Source of the DNA: an uncultured Clostridia bacterium
GTDB taxonomy: Bacteria > Bacillota > Clostridia > Christensenellales > CAG-917
Direction: 5' to 3'
Assembly (NCBI GenBank): GCA_947382865.1
Contig: CANDBF010000012.1
Location: 1 to 41,342, forward strand
DNA length: 41,342 nt
Part shown: positions 17,393 through 25,362 of the stretch, one piece after another
Layout of the letters: every line of letters begins with the position of its first letter
How positions within the stretch are numbered: the stretch's first letter is position 1
Made by a program: the position numbers and the translations under genes
The notes under the pieces: model-generated
The model's input: the letters and a program-made list of their open reading frames with translations, nothing else
Told to the model about the DNA's origin: nothing
Databases searched by the model: none

Positions 17393-17872
17393 TTACTTTA
17401 TCTTGATAACTTTGTATCTCTCTTCGCCGCCGTGCATGTTTGCAAACACCGCAATATCGCCGCCCTTTTTGCCGATAAGCGCCTTGCCAAGAGGCGATTC
17501 GTTGCTTATCTTGCCCTTGGAATAGTCGGCTTCGGTCTCGCCTACAATCTGCACGTTCATAATAGCTTCCTCGTCCTCGTCGAGCTCGCCGAGATATTCG
17601 ACGGTGACCACATGTCCGATAGAAACTCTGTTCGTGCCGCTCTTCTCGATGATTTTGGCGTTTTTAATCCTCTCTTCGAGGTCCTTGATTTCCTGCGCGA
17701 CCTGACTCTCCTCCTGCTTTGCGGCGTCATATTCGGCATTTTCGCTCAAATCGCCGAGCTCGCGGGCGTGCTGCAATTTTTTTGCCACGTCCTCGCGAAG
17801 ATACACGATGAGATAATCTAAGCGTTGTTTAAGTTCTTCCAAGCCCTCTTGGGTCAAAATAACTTCTTTCAT
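17393..17872 (-). CDS. greA: Transcription elongation factor GreA
   Basis: Rescues backtracked RNA polymerase by stimulating cleavage of the nascent RNA. 159 residues. The N-terminal coiled-coil hairpin (1-75) carries the acidic tip residues in LSENAEYDAAKQE. The C-terminal FKBP-like domain includes ISNESPLGKALIGKKGGD. An AAGGAG site is present before ATG. It is the first gene of the greA-lysS pair and lies behind a terminator that closes the amaP transcript. Confidence 0.96.
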   Translation of the reverse strand: MKEVILTQEGLEELKQRLDYLIVYLREDVAKKLQHARELGDLSENAEYDAAKQEESQVAQEIKDLEERIKNAKIIEKSGTNRVSIGHVVTVEYLGELDEDEEAIMNVQIVGETEADYSKGKISNESPLGKALIGKKGGDIAVFANMHGGEERYKVIKIK

Positions 17873-17891
17873 ATATTCTCCTTATCGGATA

Positions 17892-17912
17892 CAAACCGCC
17901 CCGAAGGGCGGC
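17892..17912 (-). terminator. UUCG-loop terminator after amaP
   Basis: On the minus strand CCGCCC-TTCG-GGGCGG followed by TTTGT. The very stable C(UUCG)G tetraloop and short T-run fit an intrinsic terminator between amaP and greA. Confidence 0.65.
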
Positions 17913-17930
17913 TTGCACGCGGTTTCTGTT

Positions 17931-18581
17931 TTATTCCTCTTCTTCGGCGGCTTCGGTCTCTTCTACGACCTCTTCCTCGACGATTTCTTCCTCTTCGGCA
18001 TTTTCCTCCGCCTGAGCGAGAGCCTCCTCCGCCTTTTGGTCGGATATTGCTTTGAGGCTGTCAAGCTCCTCCTGATTCTTGGGAGTCACGACCATAACCT
18101 TTGTCTCGATGGATATAAACTTGAAGCCGAATTCGCTGTAAAAGATTTCTTCGATGAGCGCGCGCAGATACGCCTCGACTCTGGTCGTGTTCTCGTCCAT
18201 CACCTTGATGTTGACTTTCAGACGTACGCCGTAATCGTCCTGAACAAGGGTAACCTTCTTAAACTTCACGCCCTCGATCTGACCGCATGCCTGCTTGACG
18301 AAGTTCTTGACGACCTTGACGGAAACCTTCACCGCACCGCCTTTTTCGGACTTGACGACGACTTCCTTGACCACGTCCGTCCTTATAAACATAAGCACGA
18401 GCGCAAATCCGGCGAGCACGAGATACAAAATGCCCAGCGTAATCAGCAAGCCGCGCACAAGTTCGCTCTGGAATTCGTCGAAATCGATTCCGCCGAACGC
18501 CGTGACAAGCAGAATCATAATCAGAATGATTGCCACTACAATACTTGCCGACGCAAATATTTTTTCCAAATTCTTTTTCAT
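17931..18581 (-). CDS. amaP: Alkaline-shock membrane anchor protein AmaP-like, acidic tail
   Basis: 216 residues with two membrane helices near the N-terminus (about 9-29 and 43-67) and an Asp23/Gls24-like soluble domain (about 70-170) containing the long valine-rich strand pattern of the family. In staphylococci AmaP holds Asp23 at the membrane during envelope stress; I infer the same kind of role. The last 35 residues are almost all Glu with Val and Ala, an acidic tail that I do not expect in the family. GAGG lies 6 nt before ATG, behind a good sigma-A promoter (18636-18664). No separate asp23 gene is seen here. Confidence 0.8.
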   Translation of the reverse strand: MKKNLEKIFASASIVVAIILIMILLVTAFGGIDFDEFQSELVRGLLITLGILYLVLAGFALVLMFIRTDVVKEVVVKSEKGGAVKVSVKVVKNFVKQACGQIEGVKFKKVTLVQDDYGVRLKVNIKVMDENTTRVEAYLRALIEEIFYSEFGFKFISIETKVMVVTPKNQEELDSLKAISDQKAEEALAQAEENAEEEEIVEEEVVEETEAAEEEE

Positions 18582-18635
18582 AGATAACCTCGTCTGCCGA
18601 ATAGGTACGGCAATTTGTTATTTACTGTTTATTTA

Positions 18636-18664
18636 ATATATACTATCAAACCGAATTAGTCAAC
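18636..18664 (-). promoter_or_regulatory. Sigma-A promoter of amaP
   Basis: On the minus strand TTGACT, 17-nt spacer, TATATT, about 54 nt before the amaP start. Confidence 0.65.
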
Positions 18665-18945
18665 TTTCATCGGTAATTTTACAGTAAATATATTGGGATA
18701 AATTGTCCTTTTTATGCGCTTGCATAGGAGTCGGCGGTGTCATATAATAATCGCACCGCAAATCTTAATACACCGTCGGCGGCAATATCTGCGACGCGCT
18801 GTCCGATATGTTCGATATGCAGTAATAATAAACGGCGAATCCGCAAGCGAACGGTCGTATATGCCTGCGTATGACGTGAATATAATATTCGATTTAGAAA
18901 AATATATTGCGGCACGTTTTTGTGATTTTTCCTTTTACTTTACAG

Positions 18946-19177
18946 CCCAACGGCACTTATTCCGTCACCTGCAATAATAAAAATATAACGGAAGCCAATA
19001 TTTCTGAAACGTACAACGGAAGCTGTTGCCAACGGATTGCGGGATTTACGTTTCTATGGAACAAAACAGCAATGGAAAAATCTTATAAAAGGCGAAAATC
19101 GGTATTTGGGAACTACAAATTTTCAAATTAGATGCGATGACGGTATATTGGATAAGTACGGCAACGAAATTCAATAG
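18946..19177 (+). pseudogene. Decayed BspA-like surface protein (C-terminal part)
   Basis: The gap 18665-19278 holds no intact gene. One frame (from 18946) reads NGTYSVTCNNKNITEANISE then TYNG and RIAGFTF, as in a BspA leucine-rich repeat unit. Another frame (19046-19177) reads RFYGTKQQWKNLIKGENRYL then TTNFQIRCDDGILDKYGNE and a stop, the standard BspA C-terminal motif. The two parts are joined only by a frameshift or deletion near 19040, and no start or signal peptide remains. Confidence 0.65.
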
Positions 19178-19194
19178 AATATCAAATTTGATTA

Positions 19195-19231
19195 AACACA
19201 CAAGCGGCGTAGATTATGCCGCTTGTGTGTT
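19195..19231. terminator. 14-bp perfect hairpin, two-way terminator
   Basis: AACACACAAGCGGC and GCCGCTTGTGTGTT around a 9-nt loop. It lies after the BspA remnant on the plus strand and about 50 nt after the alaS stop on the minus strand. The arms end in AA/TT, but no long T-run follows. Confidence 0.55.
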
Positions 19232-19278
19232 ATTCGATATCATATTCCATTTTATACTTATTTTTGAAATGTTTCCGC

Positions 19279-21066
19279 TCATTCTAGCACGGCTTTTATT
19301 CTGCGTACGCCCGCGGAGGAGCTTTGCTCCTTGACGATGCGGAACTTGCCAAGCTCGCCCGTGCGCGCCGCGTGCGGTCCGCCGCATATCTCCTTGGAGA
19401 AGCCTATCGTATACACCTTGACCACATCGCCGTACTTTGAGGCAAACACGCCTATCGCTCCCGCCGCCTTAGCCTGTTCGACGGACATCTCTTCGAGCAC
19501 GACGGGCTCGTCCTTTGCGATTTGCCCGTTTACGAGCTTTTCCACCTCGGCGAGCTCCTCCGCGGTCAGAGGACGGGGGAAGTTGAAGTCGAAGCGCAGT
19601 CTTTCTGCGGTGATGTTGCTTCCGCGCTGTTGAATGGAATCGTCGTGAAGCACCGTTTTGAGCGCGGCGTTGAGCAGGTGGGTGGCGCTATGCAGTCTTG
19701 CGGTCTGAACGCCGTTGTCGGCAAGTCCGCCTTTGAATTTCTGCTCCGCTCCCGCCTTGCTAAGCGCCTGATGGTCGGCAAACGCCTTTTTGTAGCCCTC
19801 TTCGTCGAGGGTATAGCCCTTTTCCTCTGCGAGCTCCTTTGTCATCTCTATGGGGAAGCCGAACGTATCGTACAGTCTGAACGCGGTCTTTCCGGGGAAC
19901 ACCGTCATATTCTGCGGCAGGTGGGATAGCACCTTGTCGAACTCTTTGAGCCCCTGCTCTATGGTCTTTGCAAACTTGTCCTTTTCCGCGACGAGCTCGG
20001 ACACTATCCTCTCTTCGTTCTCCTTGATATAGGGATAGGCTTCCTTATACTTATCCACGTACAGTCTCGCAAGCTCTACGAGCGCGCCGTCGTCTATACC
20101 GAGTGAGCGGCAATATCTCATAGCCCTGCGGATAAGCCTCCTCAGCACGTAGCCCTGATCCACGTTGGAGGGGGACACGGCGTTTCTGTCGCCGAGCAGG
20201 AAGGTCGCGGTGCGGGTGTGGTCGCTTACAATTCTCATAGCTTTTGTCGCCGCCTCGTCCTCGCCGTATTTTTTGCCGCTCAGCTCCTCGAGCTTGCTTA
20301 TCGCAAAGGCGAACAAATCCGTCTCGTATACGGACTTGTAGCCGTTGAGTATGCACAGCATTCTTTCAAGACCCATGCCTTGGTCCACGTTTTTGTTTTT
20401 GAGCGGTTCGAGCGTTCCGTCCGCGTTCTTGAAATACTGCATAAACACGTCGTTGCCGATTTCCATATACTTGCCGCAATCGCAAGCGGGCGAGCAGTCC
20501 TCGGAGCACTTGGGCTTACCTGTGTCTATAAACATCTCCGTATCGGGTCCGCAGGGTCCGGTCATGCCCGCGGGTCCCCACCAGTTGTGCTTTCTTCCGC
20601 AATAGAAAATCCTGTCCTTAGGGATACCGAGCTCCTCCCAGCGCTTTGCGCTCTCCGCGTCGCGCCCGCAGGTCTCGTCGCCCGCAAACACCGTAACAGC
20701 AAATTTATCCTTATCGAATTCCAGCCTGTTGAGAAGCAGCTCGTACGACCATTCTATCGCCTCGTGCTTGAAGTAGTCGCCGAGAGACCAGCTTCCCAAC
20801 ATCTCGAAAAAGGTGCAATGACTCTCGTCGCCGACGGACTCTATATCCCCCGTTCTCACGCAGACCTGCACGTCCGTGAGCCTCTTTCCCGCAGGGTGCT
20901 TTTCGCCAAGAAGATAGGGCACGAGCGGATGCATTCCCGCCGTAGTGAACAGCACGGTGGGGTCGTTTTCGGGAATGAGCGAGGCGGAATCTATCGCCGT
21001 ATGTTCCTTAGAACGGTAAAAATCCAGATACAGTTTGCGCAGTTGTTCCGAATTGAGTTTTTTCAT
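19279..21066 (-). CDS. alaS: Alanine--tRNA ligase, short form without C-Ala domain
   Basis: Charges tRNA-Ala and clears mischarged Ser or Gly. I use the ATG at 21066 (595 aa), which has GAGG 9 nt upstream; an in-frame TTG eight codons earlier has no site. The class II catalytic domain (TTAGMHPLVPYLLG, FEMLGSWSLGDYFK), the tRNA-recognition domain and the editing domain are complete. Editing zinc ligands are visible as HSATH (459-463) and CGGPH (561-565), with Pro where Thr is usual. The protein ends right after the editing domain (SAGVRRIKAVLE), so the C-terminal C-Ala domain of standard 870-residue AlaRS is missing. It lies 71 nt after the acyltransferase gene. Confidence 0.92.
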   Translation of the reverse strand: MKKLNSEQLRKLYLDFYRSKEHTAIDSASLIPENDPTVLFTTAGMHPLVPYLLGEKHPAGKRLTDVQVCVRTGDIESVGDESHCTFFEMLGSWSLGDYFKHEAIEWSYELLLNRLEFDKDKFAVTVFAGDETCGRDAESAKRWEELGIPKDRIFYCGRKHNWWGPAGMTGPCGPDTEMFIDTGKPKCSEDCSPACDCGKYMEIGNDVFMQYFKNADGTLEPLKNKNVDQGMGLERMLCILNGYKSVYETDLFAFAISKLEELSGKKYGEDEAATKAMRIVSDHTRTATFLLGDRNAVSPSNVDQGYVLRRLIRRAMRYCRSLGIDDGALVELARLYVDKYKEAYPYIKENEERIVSELVAEKDKFAKTIEQGLKEFDKVLSHLPQNMTVFPGKTAFRLYDTFGFPIEMTKELAEEKGYTLDEEGYKKAFADHQALSKAGAEQKFKGGLADNGVQTARLHSATHLLNAALKTVLHDDSIQQRGSNITAERLRFDFNFPRPLTAEELAEVEKLVNGQIAKDEPVVLEEMSVEQAKAAGAIGVFASKYGDVVKVYTIGFSKEICGGPHAARTGELGKFRIVKEQSSSAGVRRIKAVLE

Positions 21067-21137
21067 ATGATTATCCTCTTTATTACACAATCGGAAGTTT
21101 ATATCGAGTTTTTGATGAAATAAACTCCGTTTTTATC

Positions 21138-22367
21138 TTATATACCGAGCGTTTCAAAAAATCTGACGCTCAGGTCGCTTTCCTTTATCTTCCTAGTGAA
21201 CGCCAGCGTGCACACTTCATTGCAGGAGACCGCCGCCAGATTCGTCACGTTGTTTTTTGACGTATTAAGATACATAGACAGTCTTCTTACTCCAAGCTCC
21301 TCGGGGGCGCGCACGTCGCCCAGATTGCTCACTATAATCGTCTGCCGCGATTTTAGGAAGAGCCTTCCGAACCTTATAAGCAGCCACTTCACGCAAAGCG
21401 GAACCGCTCTGAAAAGAGGATTTCGCTGCGCGCGCACGGTAGTGGAGATAAACGCGCTCATGCTCTTTTCGGTCACCTTTTGGGAAAGCTGCTTCGCGCA
21501 CTCCCCCGCGCAGGCTTCGAGGCTTTGACAGTCCTTTGCGCTCAGCGACAGACGTACGAAGGTTATGAAATTGTGAGCCGTCTCGGACGGGAACATTTTG
21601 CGCAGATTGACGGGTATCATCAACTGCAACGGGTGCTTCAAACTATTGCCGCCGGCAATCGCGCACGCCGCCGCGCCCGCAATATACGCCGTGACCGTAA
21701 CGCCCGCTTCCTTGGCTCTTGATATCAAATCGGCAGTAGGGAAAGCCCTTTCGTCGACCTCCGATCCGTCATCCAGAAGCGTGCCGCTTATCCTGTGCGG
21801 AACGCCGCCCGCCATCCCTTTCAGATTGAGCTCGGACAGTTTTATATGTCGGTAATTTGCAAGGAAGCTATCCTCTGTCTCCCCCGCGGGGACCTGTTCG
21901 TCAAACGCGGGTATCGCGCAGTCCGCGCCGAGACTTATCCCCGAAAGCTCCCTGTATCTGCGGACCGCGGCGAGCAGAAATCTCATAGCGCCGTTGGCGT
22001 CCGTAAGGGCGTGGAACATTTCCAGATAAATCCTCTTCCCCTCTACGGAAAATCTGAAACGGTATCCGTTTGCAGCCTTGGGGTCTATGGGAGTCTGGGG
22101 TTTGCCGTCCCAGTCGGATATGAGCACGGGAGCGGGATTTTCCTGCAAATAATATCCGCCGTAGCCCTTTTTGAGCTTGGTTTTGTACAGCGGAAACCTA
22201 GGCATAATTTCGTTTACGGCTTGCGTAAACAGCGGTTTATCCACCCCGTCCGCGAGCTCCGCACCCACGCAAAAGAGGCTCTGCGACTTCCTGCCCGAGA
22301 CGAACGGATAAAATCCCGCCGACAAATCGAGCTTATATTTTTTTGCTTTTTCAGATCTGCTTCCCAT
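21138..22367 (-). CDS. Condensation/acyltransferase-like protein (CAT-like fold)
   Basis: 409 residues that look like the two-lobed chloramphenicol-acetyltransferase fold used by condensation domains, PapA and alcohol acetyltransferases. The catalytic motif is seen as EMFHALTDANGAMRFL (about residues 115-130), where the family has HxxxDG; the histidine and aspartate are kept. The later block ANFLGDVR-like SNLGDVRAPEELGV is also typical. There are no carrier or adenylation domains around it, so it is a free-standing transferase. Substrate unknown. It lies upstream of alaS on the same strand. A GGAGGG lies 11 nt before ATG. Confidence 0.7.
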   Translation of the reverse strand: MGSRSEKAKKYKLDLSAGFYPFVSGRKSQSLFCVGAELADGVDKPLFTQAVNEIMPRFPLYKTKLKKGYGGYYLQENPAPVLISDWDGKPQTPIDPKAANGYRFRFSVEGKRIYLEMFHALTDANGAMRFLLAAVRRYRELSGISLGADCAIPAFDEQVPAGETEDSFLANYRHIKLSELNLKGMAGGVPHRISGTLLDDGSEVDERAFPTADLISRAKEAGVTVTAYIAGAAACAIAGGNSLKHPLQLMIPVNLRKMFPSETAHNFITFVRLSLSAKDCQSLEACAGECAKQLSQKVTEKSMSAFISTTVRAQRNPLFRAVPLCVKWLLIRFGRLFLKSRQTIIVSNLGDVRAPEELGVRRLSMYLNTSKNNVTNLAAVSCNEVCTLAFTRKIKESDLSVRFFETLGI

Positions 22368-22496
22368 TTATACGCGCTTCCCTCCGAACTTACGCGCCGC
22401 GTTGTTCGGGCGATAAGAGCGATAATATGTCATATATTTTATTCCCTTTTAATATTATTGTCAATGAAAAGCGCAAGCAGCAAAGGAGTTATAAAT

Positions 22497-22859
22497 ATGG
22501 AAACACCCATCAAACCCGTAGCTAACGACAAAAAAAGCCCGATTTCTACAGGCTCCTCGTCCGTACGTCCGCAAAACGTCCCCGCCCGCACCTCCGCCGC
22601 GGAACAGAAAGGGCACAAGCTCGAGCTCGACCACAACCGCGCGATGTCGATGACCGGCGTTGTCGACGTACCCGTGTTCACGGACAAGAGCATCACCGTA
22701 CGACTTGCGGGAGAAACTCTGCTCGTCTCGGGACAAGGTCTCGCGGTTAAAAATCTGGATATAGAAAACGGCAGACTGCAGGTTACGGGTCGGGTAAACT
22801 CGCTCAGATATACCGCGCAGACCGCCCCGACCTCCTTCGTAAAGAAGATCTTCAAATAA
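22497..22859 (+). CDS. yabP: Sporulation protein YabP (YabP/YqfC family)
   Basis: 120 residues. The C-terminal 80 residues match the YabP/YqfC pattern (HKLELDHNRAMSMTGVVDV, ITVRLAGETLLVSGQGLAVK, NLDIENGRLQVTGRV). The first 40 residues are a polar, proline-rich extension. YabP is needed for normal spore development in Bacillus and is made in the mother cell. AAAGGAG lies 7 nt before ATG. yabQ follows 6 nt later, the conserved order. I could not place a convincing sigma-E promoter. Confidence 0.88.
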   Translation: METPIKPVANDKKSPISTGSSSVRPQNVPARTSAAEQKGHKLELDHNRAMSMTGVVDVPVFTDKSITVRLAGETLLVSGQGLAVKNLDIENGRLQVTGRVNSLRYTAQTAPTSFVKKIFK

Positions 22860-22865
22860 GGCGTT

Positions 22866-23204
22866 ATGACCTCGACGCTTTCGCAAACTCTCAATCTAGG
22901 CGCAAATGCAGGAGTGCAGGGTATCCGCTTTGCACTCTGCCTTGCCGCAGGTCTCGGCGCGGGCATAATAGCTCTGCTCTATCTGAGAAGAGCGAGACCC
23001 GTCGAGCGCGCTCTCACGGACTTTTTCGCCACCGTGTGTATCGGCGGGCTGTTTGCGGTATGCGTGGAATTTTTCCTCGGAGGCAAATTCGAGCTTTACG
23101 GCGCAATCGCCTATATTCTCGGAACCGCCGTAATTCCGCTTACAACCAGAAAAATAACGAGCATTATCGCCAAAAAACGAAGGGAGAAAAATGACGAAGA
23201 ATAG
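22866..23204 (+). CDS. yabQ: Spore cortex biosynthesis protein YabQ
   Basis: 112 residues with three predicted membrane helices (about 17-39, 52-72 and 76-93) and a basic C-terminus. It lies 6 nt after yabP, the usual partner. YabQ sits in the outer forespore membrane and is needed for cortex formation in Bacillus. Sequence alone would be weak; assignment rests on size, helix pattern and position. Confidence 0.75.
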   Translation: MTSTLSQTLNLGANAGVQGIRFALCLAAGLGAGIIALLYLRRARPVERALTDFFATVCIGGLFAVCVEFFLGGKFELYGAIAYILGTAVIPLTTRKITSIIAKKRREKNDEE

Positions 23205-23277
23205 AACTTTTTGTCTGTTTTTGCGTTGTTGATAACCTTATATTCCGTTTGTGCTAATATGACGGAAGGAGGCGACG

Positions 23278-23595
23278 ATGAGCAACGTAAAACACAAGAA
23301 ATGTCCTATAAGAACACTGGCTTCCGAAGCGAAAGCGCGGCTTGCAAGCGGCGACTATCGCAGAGACTGTCCTCCCATACCAAAAAACGCCACGATACAG
23401 CAACGCGAGATTTACGTCAAACTTTACGAACTGCGCAAGGGCGGAGAAAAAGTTGACAACCCCATCGCCGTGTTCGCGGATGAAAACAAGCTCGCCACAC
23501 TGCCGCACGAGGAAAAACAAAGATACATAATGCAGCTATGCGCAGACTATATCTCTATGCGCACGGCTCTGGATTCCGTGGAAATCAAGGCTTAG
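23278..23595 (+). CDS. Conserved-looking hypothetical protein after yabPQ
   Basis: 105 residues, soluble, mostly helical and rich in Lys and Glu. Strong AAGGAGG 5 nt before ATG. It is separated from yabQ by 73 nt that contain an extended -10-like TGCTAATAT, so it may have its own promoter. Two cysteines (KKCPIRTLA, YRRDCPPIP) lie in the first 40 residues. I do not recognise the family. Its place after yabPQ is compatible with a sporulation role, but that is only context. Confidence 0.65.
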   Translation: MSNVKHKKCPIRTLASEAKARLASGDYRRDCPPIPKNATIQQREIYVKLYELRKGGEKVDNPIAVFADENKLATLPHEEKQRYIMQLCADYISMRTALDSVEIKA

Positions 23596-23612
23596 GCGGG
23601 AGCGCCGCGCCG

Positions 23613-24254
23613 TCAGTCGCTCGGGTTTTCCAAGCACTCTCGGCAGTATTCTTCCGACGAATACTTTCTAATAGCTTTCGGTCTTATATTGCCGCCCGTC
23701 GGCGCAATTTTTTTCAGCACCGCTACAAGCGGGACGTACAGTACCGCGACAGTGACCGCGCTCGAAATTACGTGCGCAAGGTCGAAGTACAGTCCTTTCA
23801 GATAATATGCCGCCCAGTATCTGCCGAGATAAGAGGGCGCAAGATTTGCCGCGCAGAACAGCGTATCGCAGCACGCCGACAGCACGCCGAAGAGCACGCT
23901 GCCGATAACGCCTAAGGCTAGCGCAAGCCACACCCTTGCGCCGCGAAGCAATATGCCTGCCGCAAGGGCGAGCAGCGGCCAGTATACGAAATACAGCAAC
24001 ACCCAGCTTCCGAAGCCGTATATCGCCGTCTCGACCGCGCAGAAAATCAGCGTCGCAGGCAGCGCGTACGCAATACCCATAGCAGAGCCGTATACTAGTA
24101 TAAGCACCGTCACGACCTCCACGTTAGGCACAAACGAAAGCGCGAACTTAAACGCCGTGAGCATCGCCGACATTGCGGCTACTCTTGCCACGTAAATAGC
24201 GGCGACTGTCCCGCTGTTTTTTATGGTTTTCTGCTTAAAACGTGTTTTATCCAT
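23613..24254 (-). CDS. ECF transporter substrate-binding (S) component, probably cobalamin
   Basis: 213 residues with about six hydrophobic helices between residues 20 and 185, the usual S-component size. S components bind a vitamin and dock on a shared EcfA-EcfA'-EcfT energy module, which is not encoded here. The cobalamin assignment is by context: it follows a DUF4430 lipoprotein gene under a cobalamin riboswitch on the same strand. A 12-residue tail (EEYCRECLENPS) adds two cysteines. No clear ribosome site is seen. Other vitamins or metals are possible by sequence alone. Confidence 0.7.
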   Translation of the reverse strand: MDKTRFKQKTIKNSGTVAAIYVARVAAMSAMLTAFKFALSFVPNVEVVTVLILVYGSAMGIAYALPATLIFCAVETAIYGFGSWVLLYFVYWPLLALAAGILLRGARVWLALALGVIGSVLFGVLSACCDTLFCAANLAPSYLGRYWAAYYLKGLYFDLAHVISSAVTVAVLYVPLVAVLKKIAPTGGNIRPKAIRKYSSEEYCRECLENPSD

Positions 24255-24320
24255 ATATTTATGTGGTATAAACTATGATTTTTGCAAAAACTTCCGCATT
24301 TATTTTCCCGACGGCAATAT

Positions 24321-24355
24321 CGCAGGCGGACGGCTGCGCGACTCGTCCGCCTGCG
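24321..24355 (-). other. 11-bp hairpin between lipoprotein and S-component genes
   Basis: CGCAGGCGGAC and GTCCGCCTGCG around a 13-nt loop in the 112-nt gap. There is no T-run, so it may set the ratio of the two mRNAs by protecting the upstream 3' end, or act as a leaky terminator. Confidence 0.45.
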
Positions 24356-24366
24356 CCCTGCGCTTA

Positions 24367-24870
24367 TCAGCCGACCAAAACAGCGTACACCGCGCCGTCC
24401 ACAATAGGCAGAGAGCTTATTCCAACGCCCGAAAAATACAGGAGCGTATTTTTATAAGTGGTCACCGCAAAAACGCCCGCCTCCTCGGTCTTCGCTGAGG
24501 AGCGAGAAGGATTCCATTCGGGATTGGCGGAGTTATACACGCTTTTGTATTCAAATTTGTCCAGACTGTGCCAGACCGTATAATAATTCCCGTTGCTCTG
24601 CACGAGGTCGTCAATCTTGGTTATAAACGCGCCGTAGCCCGAATCGTCGGTCTCATACGCGGTGATTTTGTCTTCCTTATACAACTTTACAAGCACGCCG
24701 TGCAAATTTGTTTCCGTAGTGGTTATGCCGAACGTCTTTTGACCTACGTACACAGTGATATTCTTGACGCTGTTATCGCCGCTAGGGTTGCACGCGACTA
24801 AGCACGCAAGGCTGAATACGGCGACAAGCACGATTGCGACTGCGATAACGATACTCTTTCTTTTGAACAT
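24367..24870 (-). CDS. DUF4430 lipoprotein (transcobalamin-like C-terminal domain)
   Basis: 167 residues. A signal peptide with a lipobox (SLACLVAC, lipid-attached Cys about residue 27) anchors it outside the membrane. The rest matches DUF4430, a beta-rich domain related to the C-terminal domain of vitamin B12 carrier transcobalamin: short strands, TTTETNLHGVLVKLYK, a YGAFITKIDDL turn and YYTVWHSLDK. Under a B12 riboswitch and before an ECF S component, it is a good candidate for a surface cobalamin-binding protein. GGAGG and six T residues lie just before ATG; this site can be paired by an upstream CCTCCG. Confidence 0.82.
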   Translation of the reverse strand: MFKRKSIVIAVAIVLVAVFSLACLVACNPSGDNSVKNITVYVGQKTFGITTTETNLHGVLVKLYKEDKITAYETDDSGYGAFITKIDDLVQSNGNYYTVWHSLDKFEYKSVYNSANPEWNPSRSSAKTEEAGVFAVTTYKNTLLYFSGVGISSLPIVDGAVYAVLVG

Positions 24871-24876
24871 AAAAAA

Positions 24877-24907
24877 CCTCCGTTACGTTCATGAAACCGT
24901 CCGGAGG
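24877..24907 (-). promoter_or_regulatory. Hairpin that can cover the lipoprotein ribosome site
   Basis: On the minus strand CCTCCG (24907-24902) can pair with CGGAGG (24882-24877), the Shine-Dalgarno of the lipoprotein gene, followed by TTTTTT and ATG. It lies between the riboswitch and the gene and could be the B12-responsive switch, either hiding the ribosome site or, with its six U residues, ending transcription. Confidence 0.5.
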
Positions 24908-24984
24908 AAAACACGTGCGGAAAACGCAAGCCGCGCCGCTTGCGATACCCCACCGCTCCCACCGAGCGATTCGGTAAAGACTCC

Positions 24985-25190
24985 GCATGAAAATTTGCGG
25001 AACCCGTCTGGCCGGTCTCCTGACTTACCGCCGAACCCATAGCCGCGCATAGCAAAGCCAATACGCGTCGGCTCGGTCAACCGTCTTCCCTTTCGGTGAC
25101 TCCTTGTTGTTTGAGGCTTACAGTAGCGGGGGCTGCGGCGGATTTGCACCGCCTTCCCGATTATCGCGCCGAAGCGCGCACCCGACGCAT
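24985..25190 (-). ncRNA. Cobalamin (B12) riboswitch
   Basis: On the minus strand the conserved core is present in order: GGGAAG, GGTGCAAATCCGC, CGCAGCCCCCGCTACTGT (about 25137-25120), GGAGTCACC, GAAGACGG and finally GTCAGGAGACCGGCC (about 25025-25011). This is the adenosylcobalamin-class aptamer. It controls the DUF4430 lipoprotein and probably the S component. The ends are approximate. Confidence 0.93.
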
Positions 25191-25298
25191 ACAGTGTAGC
25201 ACCGCGCCGCATAATTTGACAACCGTAATTGAAAAAACGACCGAAAATCCGCGCATTTTTGCCAAAATATTACTGCGAAAGAATTTGCCTAAGTATCA

Positions 25299-25327
25299 TT
25301 GACTTTATTGAGATATAATAATATAAT
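25299..25327 (+). promoter_or_regulatory. Near-consensus sigma-A promoter
   Basis: TTGACT, 17-nt spacer, TATAAT, about 36 nt before the ATG at 25363. Confidence 0.75.
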
Positions 25328-25362
25328 AATATACGAATTACCATTAGAAGGAGTTGACAACT

